A DNA stretch of 32,862 nucleotides, taken from contig CACEMP010000016.1 in NCBI GenBank assembly GCA_902560675.1, positions 1 through 32,862 on the forward strand, written 5' to 3'. Position numbers and translations under genes: made by a program. Positions 14,372 through 21,624 of this stretch are shown in pieces. The notes under the pieces were generated by a model. It searched no databases, was not told the origin of the DNA, and saw nothing but the letters and a program-made list of their open reading frames with translations. The number at the start of each line of letters is the position of its first letter. Within the stretch, counting starts at the first letter, position 1. This stretch comes from an uncultured Alphaproteobacteria bacterium. GTDB lineage: Bacteria > Pseudomonadota > Alphaproteobacteria > HIMB59 > GCA-002718135.

Positions 14372-15441
14372 AATAATTTTTTGTAAGTTAATTTATAGTT
14401 AATTAGTAATTCTGCACCTAATAAATAAAATAAAACCAAACCCTGAAATATAAAACCCACTGCTGAAGGTATTTGTAAAAACAACTGTGCATCCTCAGCA
14501 CCAAGATAAGTAAGAGCGATAACTAAAGAAGCAAAAATAATACCAATTGGGTGAAGTCTACCTAAAAAAGCAACAATAATTGCAGTAAATCCATAATTTG
14601 GAGAAATATCTCTATATAATAATCCAATTGGGCCAGACACTTCAGCTAAACCTGCAATACCTGCAAAAGCGCCACAAATTGCAAAAGCAAAAAAAACTAA
14701 AGTTGTTTGATTAAAACCAGCATATCTAGCAGCTTTGGGGCTATAACCAGATACTTTTAATTGAAAGCCAAAAATAGTTTTTGAAAATATAAACCAAGAT
14801 ACAAAAATTAAAAATAGCGTTATAATTAGTCCAAAGTGCACCCTCAAACCATCAAATAATAGAGGCATTCTTCCAGATTCACTAAATGGTCTTGATTTAG
14901 GAAAACTATAACCAAATGGATCTTTCCAAGGTCCCACTACTAAATAATCTAAAATAAATAAAGCAACGTAAACTAACATTAAACTTGTTAAAATTTCATT
15001 TGTATTAAATTTTGTTTTTAAAATAGCAGGTATTAAACCCCACAATGCTCCTCCAATTGCTCCTGCAAAAATCATTAATGGCAACAACCAGAAAGCATTT
15101 GTATCATGAAATAATATTCCAATACCTCCACCAAAAATTGCACCCATGGTAAGTTGTCCTTCAGCTCCAATATTATAAATATTATTCTTAAAACAATATG
15201 AGAGACCAATTGCAATTAAGGCTAAAGGAGTTGCTTTTACAAACAATTCTGAAATACCGTAGGTTGAAGAAATAGGTGAAATAAAAAATGTATACAATGC
15301 ATAAACTGGATCGAAACCAAGAAGAACAAAAATGATTGAACCTGTAATTAAAGTTAAAACTATTGATATTATAGGAACAAAAAAATTCATTAAACCCGAA
15401 CTCTGTGAGCGAGAAACTATAGATGGAAATAAACTATTCAT
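14368..15441 (-). CDS. ABC transporter permease 1, BMP/nucleoside type (YufP/NupP-like)
   Basis: The larger permease of the importer, 357 aa from the preferred start. It shows the family loop ELFVKATPLALIAIGLSYCFKNNIYNIGAEGQLTMGAIFGG, FNTNEILTSLMLVYVAL, KVSGYSPKAARYAGFN (ATPase-coupling region) and SPNYGFTAIIVAFLGRLHPIGI. The frame extends three codons further up to a GTG at 15450. The ATG at 15441 is preferred because it gives the same 8-base stop/start overlap (ATGAATAG) seen at four other junctions here. Translation is presumably coupled to the ATPase gene. Family assignment is secure; substrate is inferred from context. Confidence 0.92.
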   Translation of the reverse strand: MNSLFPSIVSRSQSSGLMNFFVPIISIVLTLITGSIIFVLLGFDPVYALYTFFISPISSTYGISELFVKATPLALIAIGLSYCFKNNIYNIGAEGQLTMGAIFGGGIGILFHDTNAFWLLPLMIFAGAIGGALWGLIPAILKTKFNTNEILTSLMLVYVALFILDYLVVGPWKDPFGYSFPKSRPFSESGRMPLLFDGLRVHFGLIITLFLIFVSWFIFSKTIFGFQLKVSGYSPKAARYAGFNQTTLVFFAFAICGAFAGIAGLAEVSGPIGLLYRDISPNYGFTAIIVAFLGRLHPIGIIFASLVIALTYLGAEDAQLFLQIPSAVGFIFQGLVLFYLLGAELLINYKLTYKKLL

Positions 15442-16939
15442 TTTTTCCACCCATTAATAATCCTAATTTTTCTATTTCTATTTCACTAGTTTTAAAAGGT
15501 TTGGATAAATTACCATCATAAATAACAGATATTTTATGAGTAATTTCAATCAATTCATCTAAATCTTGAGAAATAACAATTATAGACGTTCCATTTTGAG
15601 ATAATTCTATCAAAGACTCTCTTATAGAATGCTCAGCACCAGCATCTATCCCCCAAGTTGGATGTGAAATAATTAATATTTTTGGCTTAGATGATATTTC
15701 TCTACCAATGACATATTTTTGTAAATTTCCTCCGGACAAGCTTGATGCTTTAGCATCATTACCAGGAGTAATAACTTTAAATTCATTAATTACATTATTA
15801 GCAAAATCATCAACATTATTTTTCAATATTATGCCATTTTTAATAAAATTATTTTTTGGAAATTGACTCAAAAGAATATTTTCAGACAAACTTAACTCAG
15901 GTACCGCACTATGACCCAATCTATTCTCCGGAACAAAAGAAATAGATAAATCTCTTCTTTTTTGTGGCCCATACTTTTCAATTTTTTTATTATCAAAAGT
16001 AATTGATCCAGATTTAATATTTATATTTTCTCCTGTTAAAATATCCATTAATTCTGATTGTCCATTACCTGCAACTCCAGCAATGCCATAAATTTCACCC
16101 ACTCTTACTTGAAAAGAAATATTTTTAAGATCTGTTAAAAATGGATCATTAAAATCACATGAAATATTTTTTACTTCAAAGTTAACTTCGTCTTTTATAT
16201 GCTCATAATTAGTTTTTAAGTCATCTAATTTTTGTCCTAACATTTTTGTTGCAAGTGTTTTCGCAGTTTGATTTGCAGTACTTGAAGTGTCTATAATTTC
16301 ACCACTTCTCATTATAGTAACTGTATCACATATTGATATTACTTCTTCGAGTTTATGAGTGATATATAATATTGTACGACCTTCTTTGACGAGTGCATTT
16401 AATGTTACAAACAAACTTTCAACTTCTTGTGGTGTTAAGACTGAAGTTGGCTCATCCATAATAAGTATCTGAGGGTCTTGTAATAAAATTCTTACAATTT
16501 CTACACGCTGCTTTTCTCCAGCTGATAAAGCAGTAATTGGAGCATCTAAATCTAAGGGAAGATTATATCTTGAGCTTATATTTTCTAGCTTATCTTCTAA
16601 ATCTGAATAAGACATCTTTTCATCTATTCCTAAAATTAAATTTTCTTTTACTGATAAAGAATCAAATAAAGAAAAATGCTGAAATACCATTCCTATTCCT
16701 TGTTTCCTTGCTTCTGCTGGGGAATTAACTTTAAAATCCTTATTATTTAATTTAATATTTCCTTCATCTGGTTCTAAGAGACCATATAGAATTTTTACCA
16801 ACGTAGATTTCCCTGCTCCATTTTCTCCTAAAATTGCATGAACTGCATTTTTTTTAATATCAAAAGTAACCTTTTTATTTGCAATTACTCTTGGAAAAGA
16901 TTTTGTAATATTTTCTATATTTAATATTGTATCACTCAT
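15434..16939 (-). CDS. ABC transporter ATP-binding protein, duplicated (YufO/NupO-like)
   Basis: A 501-aa protein with two fused ABC ATPase domains, as in ribose and BMP-nucleoside importers. The first domain has Walker A GENGAGKST (about 38-46), signature SAGEKQR and Walker B LIMDEPTS. The second has a degenerate P-loop (GVAGNGQSE), signature SGGNLQKYVIGRE, and ILIISHPTWGIDAGAE in place of the canonical Walker B, with H for the usual E/D context typical of this family (family members commonly read PTRGLD or PTWGLD). Only the first site is expected to hydrolyse efficiently. The ATG overlaps the end of allA by 8 bases, physically tying the importer to urate degradation. Secure family call. Confidence 0.94.
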   Translation of the reverse strand: MSDTILNIENITKSFPRVIANKKVTFDIKKNAVHAILGENGAGKSTLVKILYGLLEPDEGNIKLNNKDFKVNSPAEARKQGIGMVFQHFSLFDSLSVKENLILGIDEKMSYSDLEDKLENISSRYNLPLDLDAPITALSAGEKQRVEIVRILLQDPQILIMDEPTSVLTPQEVESLFVTLNALVKEGRTILYITHKLEEVISICDTVTIMRSGEIIDTSSTANQTAKTLATKMLGQKLDDLKTNYEHIKDEVNFEVKNISCDFNDPFLTDLKNISFQVRVGEIYGIAGVAGNGQSELMDILTGENINIKSGSITFDNKKIEKYGPQKRRDLSISFVPENRLGHSAVPELSLSENILLSQFPKNNFIKNGIILKNNVDDFANNVINEFKVITPGNDAKASSLSGGNLQKYVIGREISSKPKILIISHPTWGIDAGAEHSIRESLIELSQNGTSIIVISQDLDELIEITHKISVIYDGNLSKPFKTSEIEIEKLGLLMGGKNE

Positions 16940-17426
16940 AATTTAATTCAAATATTTCTGATTGTTCAAAATTATAAATCTCAATATTATTATCCGCATC
17001 TTTTTTATCAATGGTAATATATTTTTCATTCTCAAGAGATATTAGAGGAAAATGCCATACTTTGGGATTAAAATTTATACCATCACCACCACTTACTTTG
17101 AATATTTCAATTAAATCAATTTTAGGTTTGTTACCTATTGGAGCAACTAAAACTAAAAAACCTGTAGCATTAAACGGAAGAAATACTTGAGAGCTAAAGG
17201 GGTGATTTTCTAACATGTTAATTTTTAATGGAAAGTTTCTTTTCTTTGCCTGAAAAATATTTAATCGAGATCTTTTGTCATCACCAATTATTTGAATATT
17301 TGCTAAATCAAAAAAACTATCGGTTGTATCTTTATTAATACTTTCATAATTTTTATTAGATGTTGTAATTAAATCACCATAATTTTTGAAATTCTCTTTA
17401 CTAATATTCTTTATCTTATAGTTCAC
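16932..17426 (-). CDS. allA: Ureidoglycolate lyase
   Basis: Cleaves ureidoglycolate to glyoxylate and urea, the last step of the pathway laid out in this island. At 164 aa it is the usual AllA size. Motifs: LENHPFSSQVFLPF (about 72-85), FLVLVAP, the VWHFPLISLE segment and the ending KKDADNNIEIYNF. The common family form of the catalytic segment is WHHPL-like; here the second position is Phe (WHFP), which may tune the active site. It begins with GTG and overlaps the allantoicase stop by four bases (GTGA). Position between alc and the importer, plus motifs, make the call strong despite divergence from enteric AllA. Confidence 0.88.
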   Translation of the reverse strand: MNYKIKNISKENFKNYGDLITTSNKNYESINKDTTDSFFDLANIQIIGDDKRSRLNIFQAKKRNFPLKINMLENHPFSSQVFLPFNATGFLVLVAPIGNKPKIDLIEIFKVSGGDGINFNPKVWHFPLISLENEKYITIDKKDADNNIEIYNFEQSEIFELNYE

Positions 17427-18400
17427 AAAAACTTTCCAATTGCCCTGATCCGTGAAATACCACCGTCAGGATAAATATTTAACTTCAAATAATTTATTTT
17501 TTTAATGTGTTTAGATGAATTAATTTTTAATGATGAATTAGGTTGAAGATTTTTATTTTTTATTAAAAATTTCCAATTTTTGCTATCATTTATTAATTTG
17601 CTTATATTTATATTTTTTATTGAATAAAGACCTTGTACTGAGCAATGAGACGGATAATTACCTTTAAAATAATGAGTTTCAATATTAAACTTTTCAATTA
17701 AACCAGGTTTGCCAAGTTTAATTATAACCCAGTCATATCCTGATCCTCTTCTTCTTTTAGTTTCCCAACCATTGCCCATATTTTTAGATTTAAATGGAAG
17801 TAATAAATTTTCTGCCCTTCCAAAATGTTCATCACTACATGCCACAATTTTTGAACCATTAAGGATGCTAAGTAAATCAAATTTTTTATTTGGAAATTTT
17901 AATTTTGATACATCTAGATTTCCTAATAATTTTAATCTTGCAACTCCTCCATCTGGATAGATGTTCAATCTTATGAAGTTAAAAACTTTATTATTCTGTT
18001 GAGTTTTAAAACCATGAAGATAATTTGGATGTAGTTTCCTTTTTGATAAAATATTAACCCAATTAAATTTATTTTTTTCAAAATAACAAGCATCAATGCT
18101 TGCGTATTCAGGTTGATTGCCATTAAAATAGCTTGTGTCTATTTCAGCAAAATTAATTTTACCAGGAAGGCCTAATTTAATAGTAACATAATCATTTCCT
18201 TCAATTCTTTTTCTTCTTGTTTCCCATCCATCCATCCATTTCCCATTTTTATCGTAAACTCCTTCTTTAAAAATTGGCTGTTCCTCTTTAAGCAATCTGG
18301 ATGCTGATCCAAAAAACTGATCAGAAAATCTATGAATTTTTGTACCTAAAACCTTACTACATAAGTTTATATAATTTTTTTGAATGTATTTCTTATTCAT
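17423..18400 (-). CDS. alc: Allantoicase
   Basis: Hydrolyses allantoate to ureidoglycolate and urea. The 325-aa protein has the tandem allantoicase-repeat architecture. The first repeat contains FGSASRLLK, WMDGWETRRKR, DYVTIKLGLPGKINFAEIDTSYFNGN and IYPDGGVARLKLLG. The second has FGRAENLLLPFKSKNMGNGWETKRRR, YDWVIIKLGKPGLIEKFNIETHYFKGN and IYPDGGISRIRAIG. These paired motifs identify the family beyond reasonable doubt. The ATG overlaps the end of uraD by 8 bases. Use of allantoicase rather than allantoate amidohydrolase (AllC) commits the pathway to releasing nitrogen as urea. Confidence 0.96.
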   Translation of the reverse strand: MNKKYIQKNYINLCSKVLGTKIHRFSDQFFGSASRLLKEEQPIFKEGVYDKNGKWMDGWETRRKRIEGNDYVTIKLGLPGKINFAEIDTSYFNGNQPEYASIDACYFEKNKFNWVNILSKRKLHPNYLHGFKTQQNNKVFNFIRLNIYPDGGVARLKLLGNLDVSKLKFPNKKFDLLSILNGSKIVACSDEHFGRAENLLLPFKSKNMGNGWETKRRRGSGYDWVIIKLGKPGLIEKFNIETHYFKGNYPSHCSVQGLYSIKNINISKLINDSKNWKFLIKNKNLQPNSSLKINSSKHIKKINYLKLNIYPDGGISRIRAIGKFL

Positions 18401-18902
18401 TAATTAATTCTGTTAATCTTAATTTTGCAATTTCTTTTACTTGTGAAATTGAAGTTTTTATTTCTAAGTTTAAATCATTATTGTCTAATCTACTTTTAAA
18501 CTCTGTTATAATTTCATTTTTATTTTTATTTCTAACTGCAAAAATAAATGGGATATTAAATTTATTTTTAAATCTTGAATTTAAATCTTTAAATAAGTTA
18601 AATTCTTGTTCTGAACAATCTTTTAAACCAGATCTACTTTGTTCTTCATCAGATAATTCAGACAAACCTTTATTTATTTTTATTTTATCTGCTAGATCAG
18701 GATGCTTTTTAATTATATTTATTTTAGTTTCTTCATCTAAATTATCAAACAACTCTAAAAATATTAATATCATTTCTTTTTTATTTTTAAATGGTCGCTT
18801 TTTATCAGCATGTTCTGTTATAAATTTAGATTCTTCATAAATATTTTTAAAAGAATCAATAAATTTTTCAGAGTTATAATTATTAATATCTTCAATTTTC
18901 AT
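18393..18902 (-). CDS. uraD: OHCU decarboxylase
   Basis: Decarboxylates 2-oxo-4-hydroxy-4-carboxy-5-ureidoimidazoline (OHCU) stereospecifically to S-allantoin. The frame is open to 18977, but the upstream part lies inside puuE and is unlike the family. Starting at the ATG at 18902 gives 169 aa, the normal size, and an 11-base overlap with the puuE stop. Visible: IKKHPDLADK with the likely catalytic His67, SDEEQSRSGL (84-93) and NIPFIFAVRN, all family-typical. No peroxisomal-like tail or fusion is present. In the usual pathway UraD follows UraH, which here is in the divergent operon. Secure call. Confidence 0.95.
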   Translation of the reverse strand: MKIEDINNYNSEKFIDSFKNIYEESKFITEHADKKRPFKNKKEMILIFLELFDNLDEETKINIIKKHPDLADKIKINKGLSELSDEEQSRSGLKDCSEQEFNLFKDLNSRFKNKFNIPFIFAVRNKNKNEIITEFKSRLDNNDLNLEIKTSISQVKEIAKLRLTELINE

Positions 18903-19803
18903 CACTAAAATTTTCATACCAATAATTGGCAATTTCCTCTCTTTTGCATATCCAAATATCATTATAACCAGAAACATAATTCAAAAATTTTACCAAAGAC
19001 ATAAATCTTCCAGGTCTAGCTATTAAACGACAATGTAAACCCACACTCATCATTTTTGGTTTATTGAACTCGTTTGCTTCTCTGTATAATGTATCAAATG
19101 AGTTTTTTAAGTAATTATAAAAATCCTCACCTGTATTAAAACCTTGTAAGGTAGAGAATCTCATATCATTATTATCTAGAGTGTATGGAATGATTAGATG
19201 TTTTTTATTTTTTACTTTTATCCAGTAGGGTAAATCATCAGCATAGGAGTCACTATCGTAAATAATATTTGTATTTTCTAAAATTATATTTCTTGTATTT
19301 GGACTTGTTCTACCAGTATACCAACCAGACGGAAAATAACCAAAAATATCTTTAATAATGTTGTTACATTTTATAGTATGTTCTTTTTCAACTTCCTCAG
19401 TTATATTTTGATAGTCTATCCATCGATAACCATGGCTAGCTACTTCATAATTTGATTTAATTATTTGTTCACAAACATCAGGATTTTTTTCTAAAGCCAT
19501 ACCAACACCAAATATTGTTAGAGGTAATTTTCTTTTTTCAAACTCATTATGTATTCTCCAAAAACCTCTTCTTGAGCCATATTCATAAATTGATTCCATA
19601 TTCATATTTCTGGCACCTATTATTTGCTTCGCATTAATTATTTCAGATAAAAAAGTTTCTGATCCTTCATCGCCATTCAATATTGAATTTTCAGCACCTT
19701 CCTCATAATTTAGAACAAATTGAAGAGCGAGTTTTGATTTATTAGGCCAATAAAAGTTAGAGTCATTATTTCCGTAACCTATATAATTTCTGTCGTCTTT
19801 CAT
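18892..19803 (-). CDS. puuE: Allantoinase PuuE (polysaccharide-deacetylase type)
   Basis: A 303-aa allantoinase of the PuuE type, a member of the polysaccharide deacetylase fold that opens allantoin to allantoate and is unrelated to the amidohydrolase-type AllB/PucH. Recognised segments: YEEGAENSILNGD, YGSRRGFWRIH, GVGMALEKNP, ASHGYRWIDYQ (about 128-138), GWYTGRTSPNTR, YDSDSYADDLPYW, and near the end GLHCRLIARPGR. It is the first gene of the minus arm, 52 bases from the divergent uraH, with no obvious Shine-Dalgarno. Presence with uraD, alc and allA completes urate-to-ureidoglycolate breakdown. Secure. Confidence 0.96.
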   Translation of the reverse strand: MKDDRNYIGYGNNDSNFYWPNKSKLALQFVLNYEEGAENSILNGDEGSETFLSEIINAKQIIGARNMNMESIYEYGSRRGFWRIHNEFEKRKLPLTIFGVGMALEKNPDVCEQIIKSNYEVASHGYRWIDYQNITEEVEKEHTIKCNNIIKDIFGYFPSGWYTGRTSPNTRNIILENTNIIYDSDSYADDLPYWIKVKNKKHLIIPYTLDNNDMRFSTLQGFNTGEDFYNYLKNSFDTLYREANEFNKPKMMSVGLHCRLIARPGRFMSLVKFLNYVSGYNDIWICKREEIANYWYENFSDEN

Positions 19804-19855
19804 AAAAATGCTTGATTTAATATTTAGTTAAATACTGTATAAACGAATAAGTATT
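19804..19855. promoter_or_regulatory. Divergent promoter/operator of the purine catabolic island
   Basis: Only 52 bases separate the ATGs of puuE (minus) and uraH (plus), so both operon promoters must overlap here. For the plus arm, TTGATT (19813-19818) and TATAAA (19838-19843) are candidate boxes with a long 19-base spacer. That start would leave a leader of only a few bases before uraH. Inverted repeats are present: ATAC-T-GTAT (19832-19840) and AATACT (19831-19836) with AGTATT (19850-19855). Either could be an operator for a repressor encoded elsewhere. Neither start has a Shine-Dalgarno. Confidence 0.55.
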
Positions 19856-20209
19856 ATGTCTAAAGGATATTTAACTACTCATGTTTTGGATACCTATAAT
19901 GGTAAGCCTGGTTCTGGTATAAAAGGGTCTCTTTTTAAAATTGAGGGTGAAAATAAAGTTAAAATTTCAAATTTCACTCTCAATGAAGATGGCAGGTGTG
20001 ATGAACCTATACTAGGTAAAGAGAATTTTATTCTTGGAAAATATGAGTTATTATTTCTTTGCGGGAGTTATTTTAAGGAATTTACAAATCTTCATGAACC
20101 ATTCTTTCTTGATGACGTAATAATTAGATTTGGAATTAACAAAGAAGAGCACTACCATGTTCCTCTTCTTATTACCCCGTGGAGTTATTCAACATATAGA
20201 GGAAGCTAG
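19856..20209 (+). CDS. uraH: 5-hydroxyisourate hydrolase (transthyretin-like)
   Basis: Hydrolyses 5-hydroxyisourate, the product of urate oxidation, to OHCU. The 117-aa protein has the diagnostic ends of the family: LTTHVLDTYNGKPG (His9, near the N-terminus), a central PFFLDDVIIRFGI, and EEHYHVPLLITPWSYSTYRGS, with the catalytic Tyr-Arg-Gly-Ser terminal tetrapeptide that separates the enzyme from transthyretin. There is no signal peptide. It is the first gene of the plus arm, and its stop overlaps the GTG start of xdhA by one base. The extremely short space to the putative -10 box suggests a leaderless or near-leaderless message. Secure call. Confidence 0.97.
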   Translation: MSKGYLTTHVLDTYNGKPGSGIKGSLFKIEGENKVKISNFTLNEDGRCDEPILGKENFILGKYELLFLCGSYFKEFTNLHEPFFLDDVIIRFGINKEEHYHVPLLITPWSYSTYRGS

Positions 20210-21624
20210 TGTCTAGAGAGCATATCGATTTTCTTCTTAATGAAGAAAAAATATCTATCAAAGATTTAGACACAAATACAACGGTACTAAATTATCTTCG
20301 TAATAATCATGAGTTGACTGGAACAAAAGAAGGTTGTGCATCTGGTGATTGTGGAGCATGTACTGCAGTTGTAGGAGAATTAAAAGAAAATAAAATTTCT
20401 TATAAAAGTATAAACACGTGTATTACTTTTTTGTATTCTCTGCATGGTAAGCAATTAATAACAGTTGAGCATATACAAAAAAATAAACTTCATCCTGTTC
20501 AACAATCAATGATTGATAGTGACGGATCTCAATGTGGTTTTTGTACACCTGGTATTATTATGTCAATGTATAATATGTACGAAAACAAAATAAAACCAAC
20601 AGAAGAAAATATAGATAAATTTCTTTCTGGAAATTTATGTAGATGTACAGGTTATCTTCCAATTAAAAATGCAATTAAGAATATGTATAGCTATAAAAGT
20701 AATAAATTTTCAAAAAGTAAAGTTATTAGATTATTAAAATCAATTAAGAAAACTGATATTGTTATTAAAAAAAATGATTCTAAGTTTTTCATCCATTATA
20801 ATTTAAATTCTCTAATAAAAGACTATCAAAAGATTAGTAATGGACATTTACTAGTTGGGGGTACAGATCTCGCTCTTGAAGTGACAAAAAAAAGAAAAGA
20901 TTTAAAAAATATTTTTTATTTAGGATCAAATAATGATTTAAATTATGTTAAAAATAAAAACAATAATTTACACATTGGATCCGCTACCCCCATAAATGAT
21001 ATTTTACCAATTTTAGAAAATATTTATCCAACATTTGCTAAAATGTTTGAAAGATACGGATCTGAGCAAATAAGAAATACTGCATCTCTTGGAGGTAACA
21101 TTGGAAGCGCATCTCCAATAGGTGATAGTTTGCCTGTGTTAATTGCACTCAATAGTAAAATTGTAATTCAAGGAAAAGTTAAAAAAACTTTATTATTGGA
21201 TAATTATTTTCTCAGCTATCGAAAAACTAAATTAAAACCTAATGAAATAATTAAAGAAATTATAATACCCATTTATAAAAAAAATATTCTTAAATGTTAT
21301 AAAATTTCAAAAAGAATAGATGATGACATAAGTTCTGTTTTCATGGCTATAAATGCTAGGATTGAAAAAAATATTATTAAAGAAATAAAAATTGTTTGTG
21401 GAGGTTTGGCAGAAACTCCAAAAATAGCTGAAAAAGCACAAAAATTTTTATTGAATAAAATATTTAATGAAGAAAATATTAATGAAGCAAAGAAAATTAT
21501 TAAAAAAGAATTTGATCCAATAGATGATATGAGAGCGTCAAAAAATTATAGAACTAAAATTAGTCAAAACCTTTTAGAGAGGTTTTTAAATGAAAATAAT
21601 AAAATTAAATCAACGTTATATTAA
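20209..21624 (+). CDS. xdhA: Xanthine dehydrogenase small subunit (2Fe-2S + FAD)
   Basis: Electron-transfer subunit of xanthine dehydrogenase, 471 aa, in the Rhodobacter-type XdhA arrangement. The N-terminal plant-type 2Fe-2S domain has EGCASGDCGACTAVV. The second 2Fe-2S domain has QCGFCTPGIIMSM and LCRCTGYLPI. The FAD-binding middle has LLVGGTDLALEVT and the C-terminal half QIRNTASLGGNIGSASPIGD. The start is GTG at 20209, sharing a base with the uraH stop (TAGTG); this gives the expected short lead-in before the first cluster. It overlaps xdhB by one base (TAATG). It should pass electrons from the molybdenum site to NAD. Secure. Confidence 0.96.
   Translation: MSREHIDFLLNEEKISIKDLDTNTTVLNYLRNNHELTGTKEGCASGDCGACTAVVGELKENKISYKSINTCITFLYSLHGKQLITVEHIQKNKLHPVQQSMIDSDGSQCGFCTPGIIMSMYNMYENKIKPTEENIDKFLSGNLCRCTGYLPIKNAIKNMYSYKSNKFSKSKVIRLLKSIKKTDIVIKKNDSKFFIHYNLNSLIKDYQKISNGHLLVGGTDLALEVTKKRKDLKNIFYLGSNNDLNYVKNKNNNLHIGSATPINDILPILENIYPTFAKMFERYGSEQIRNTASLGGNIGSASPIGDSLPVLIALNSKIVIQGKVKKTLLLDNYFLSYRKTKLKPNEIIKEIIIPIYKKNILKCYKISKRIDDDISSVFMAINARIEKNIIKEIKIVCGGLAETPKIAEKAQKFLLNKIFNEENINEAKKIIKKEFDPIDDMRASKNYRTKISQNLLERFLNENNKIKSTLY

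Noticed and set aside
18301..18840. Plus-strand 179-aa frame opposite alc and uraD
   Set aside because: Ser/Leu/Phe-rich product typical of antisense to Lys/Asn-rich coding sequence; the minus-strand frames carry clear uraD and alc motifs.
18903..18977. Extended N-terminus of uraD to 18977
   Set aside because: The added 25 residues fall inside puuE and do not resemble the family; the ATG at 18902 gives the normal length.
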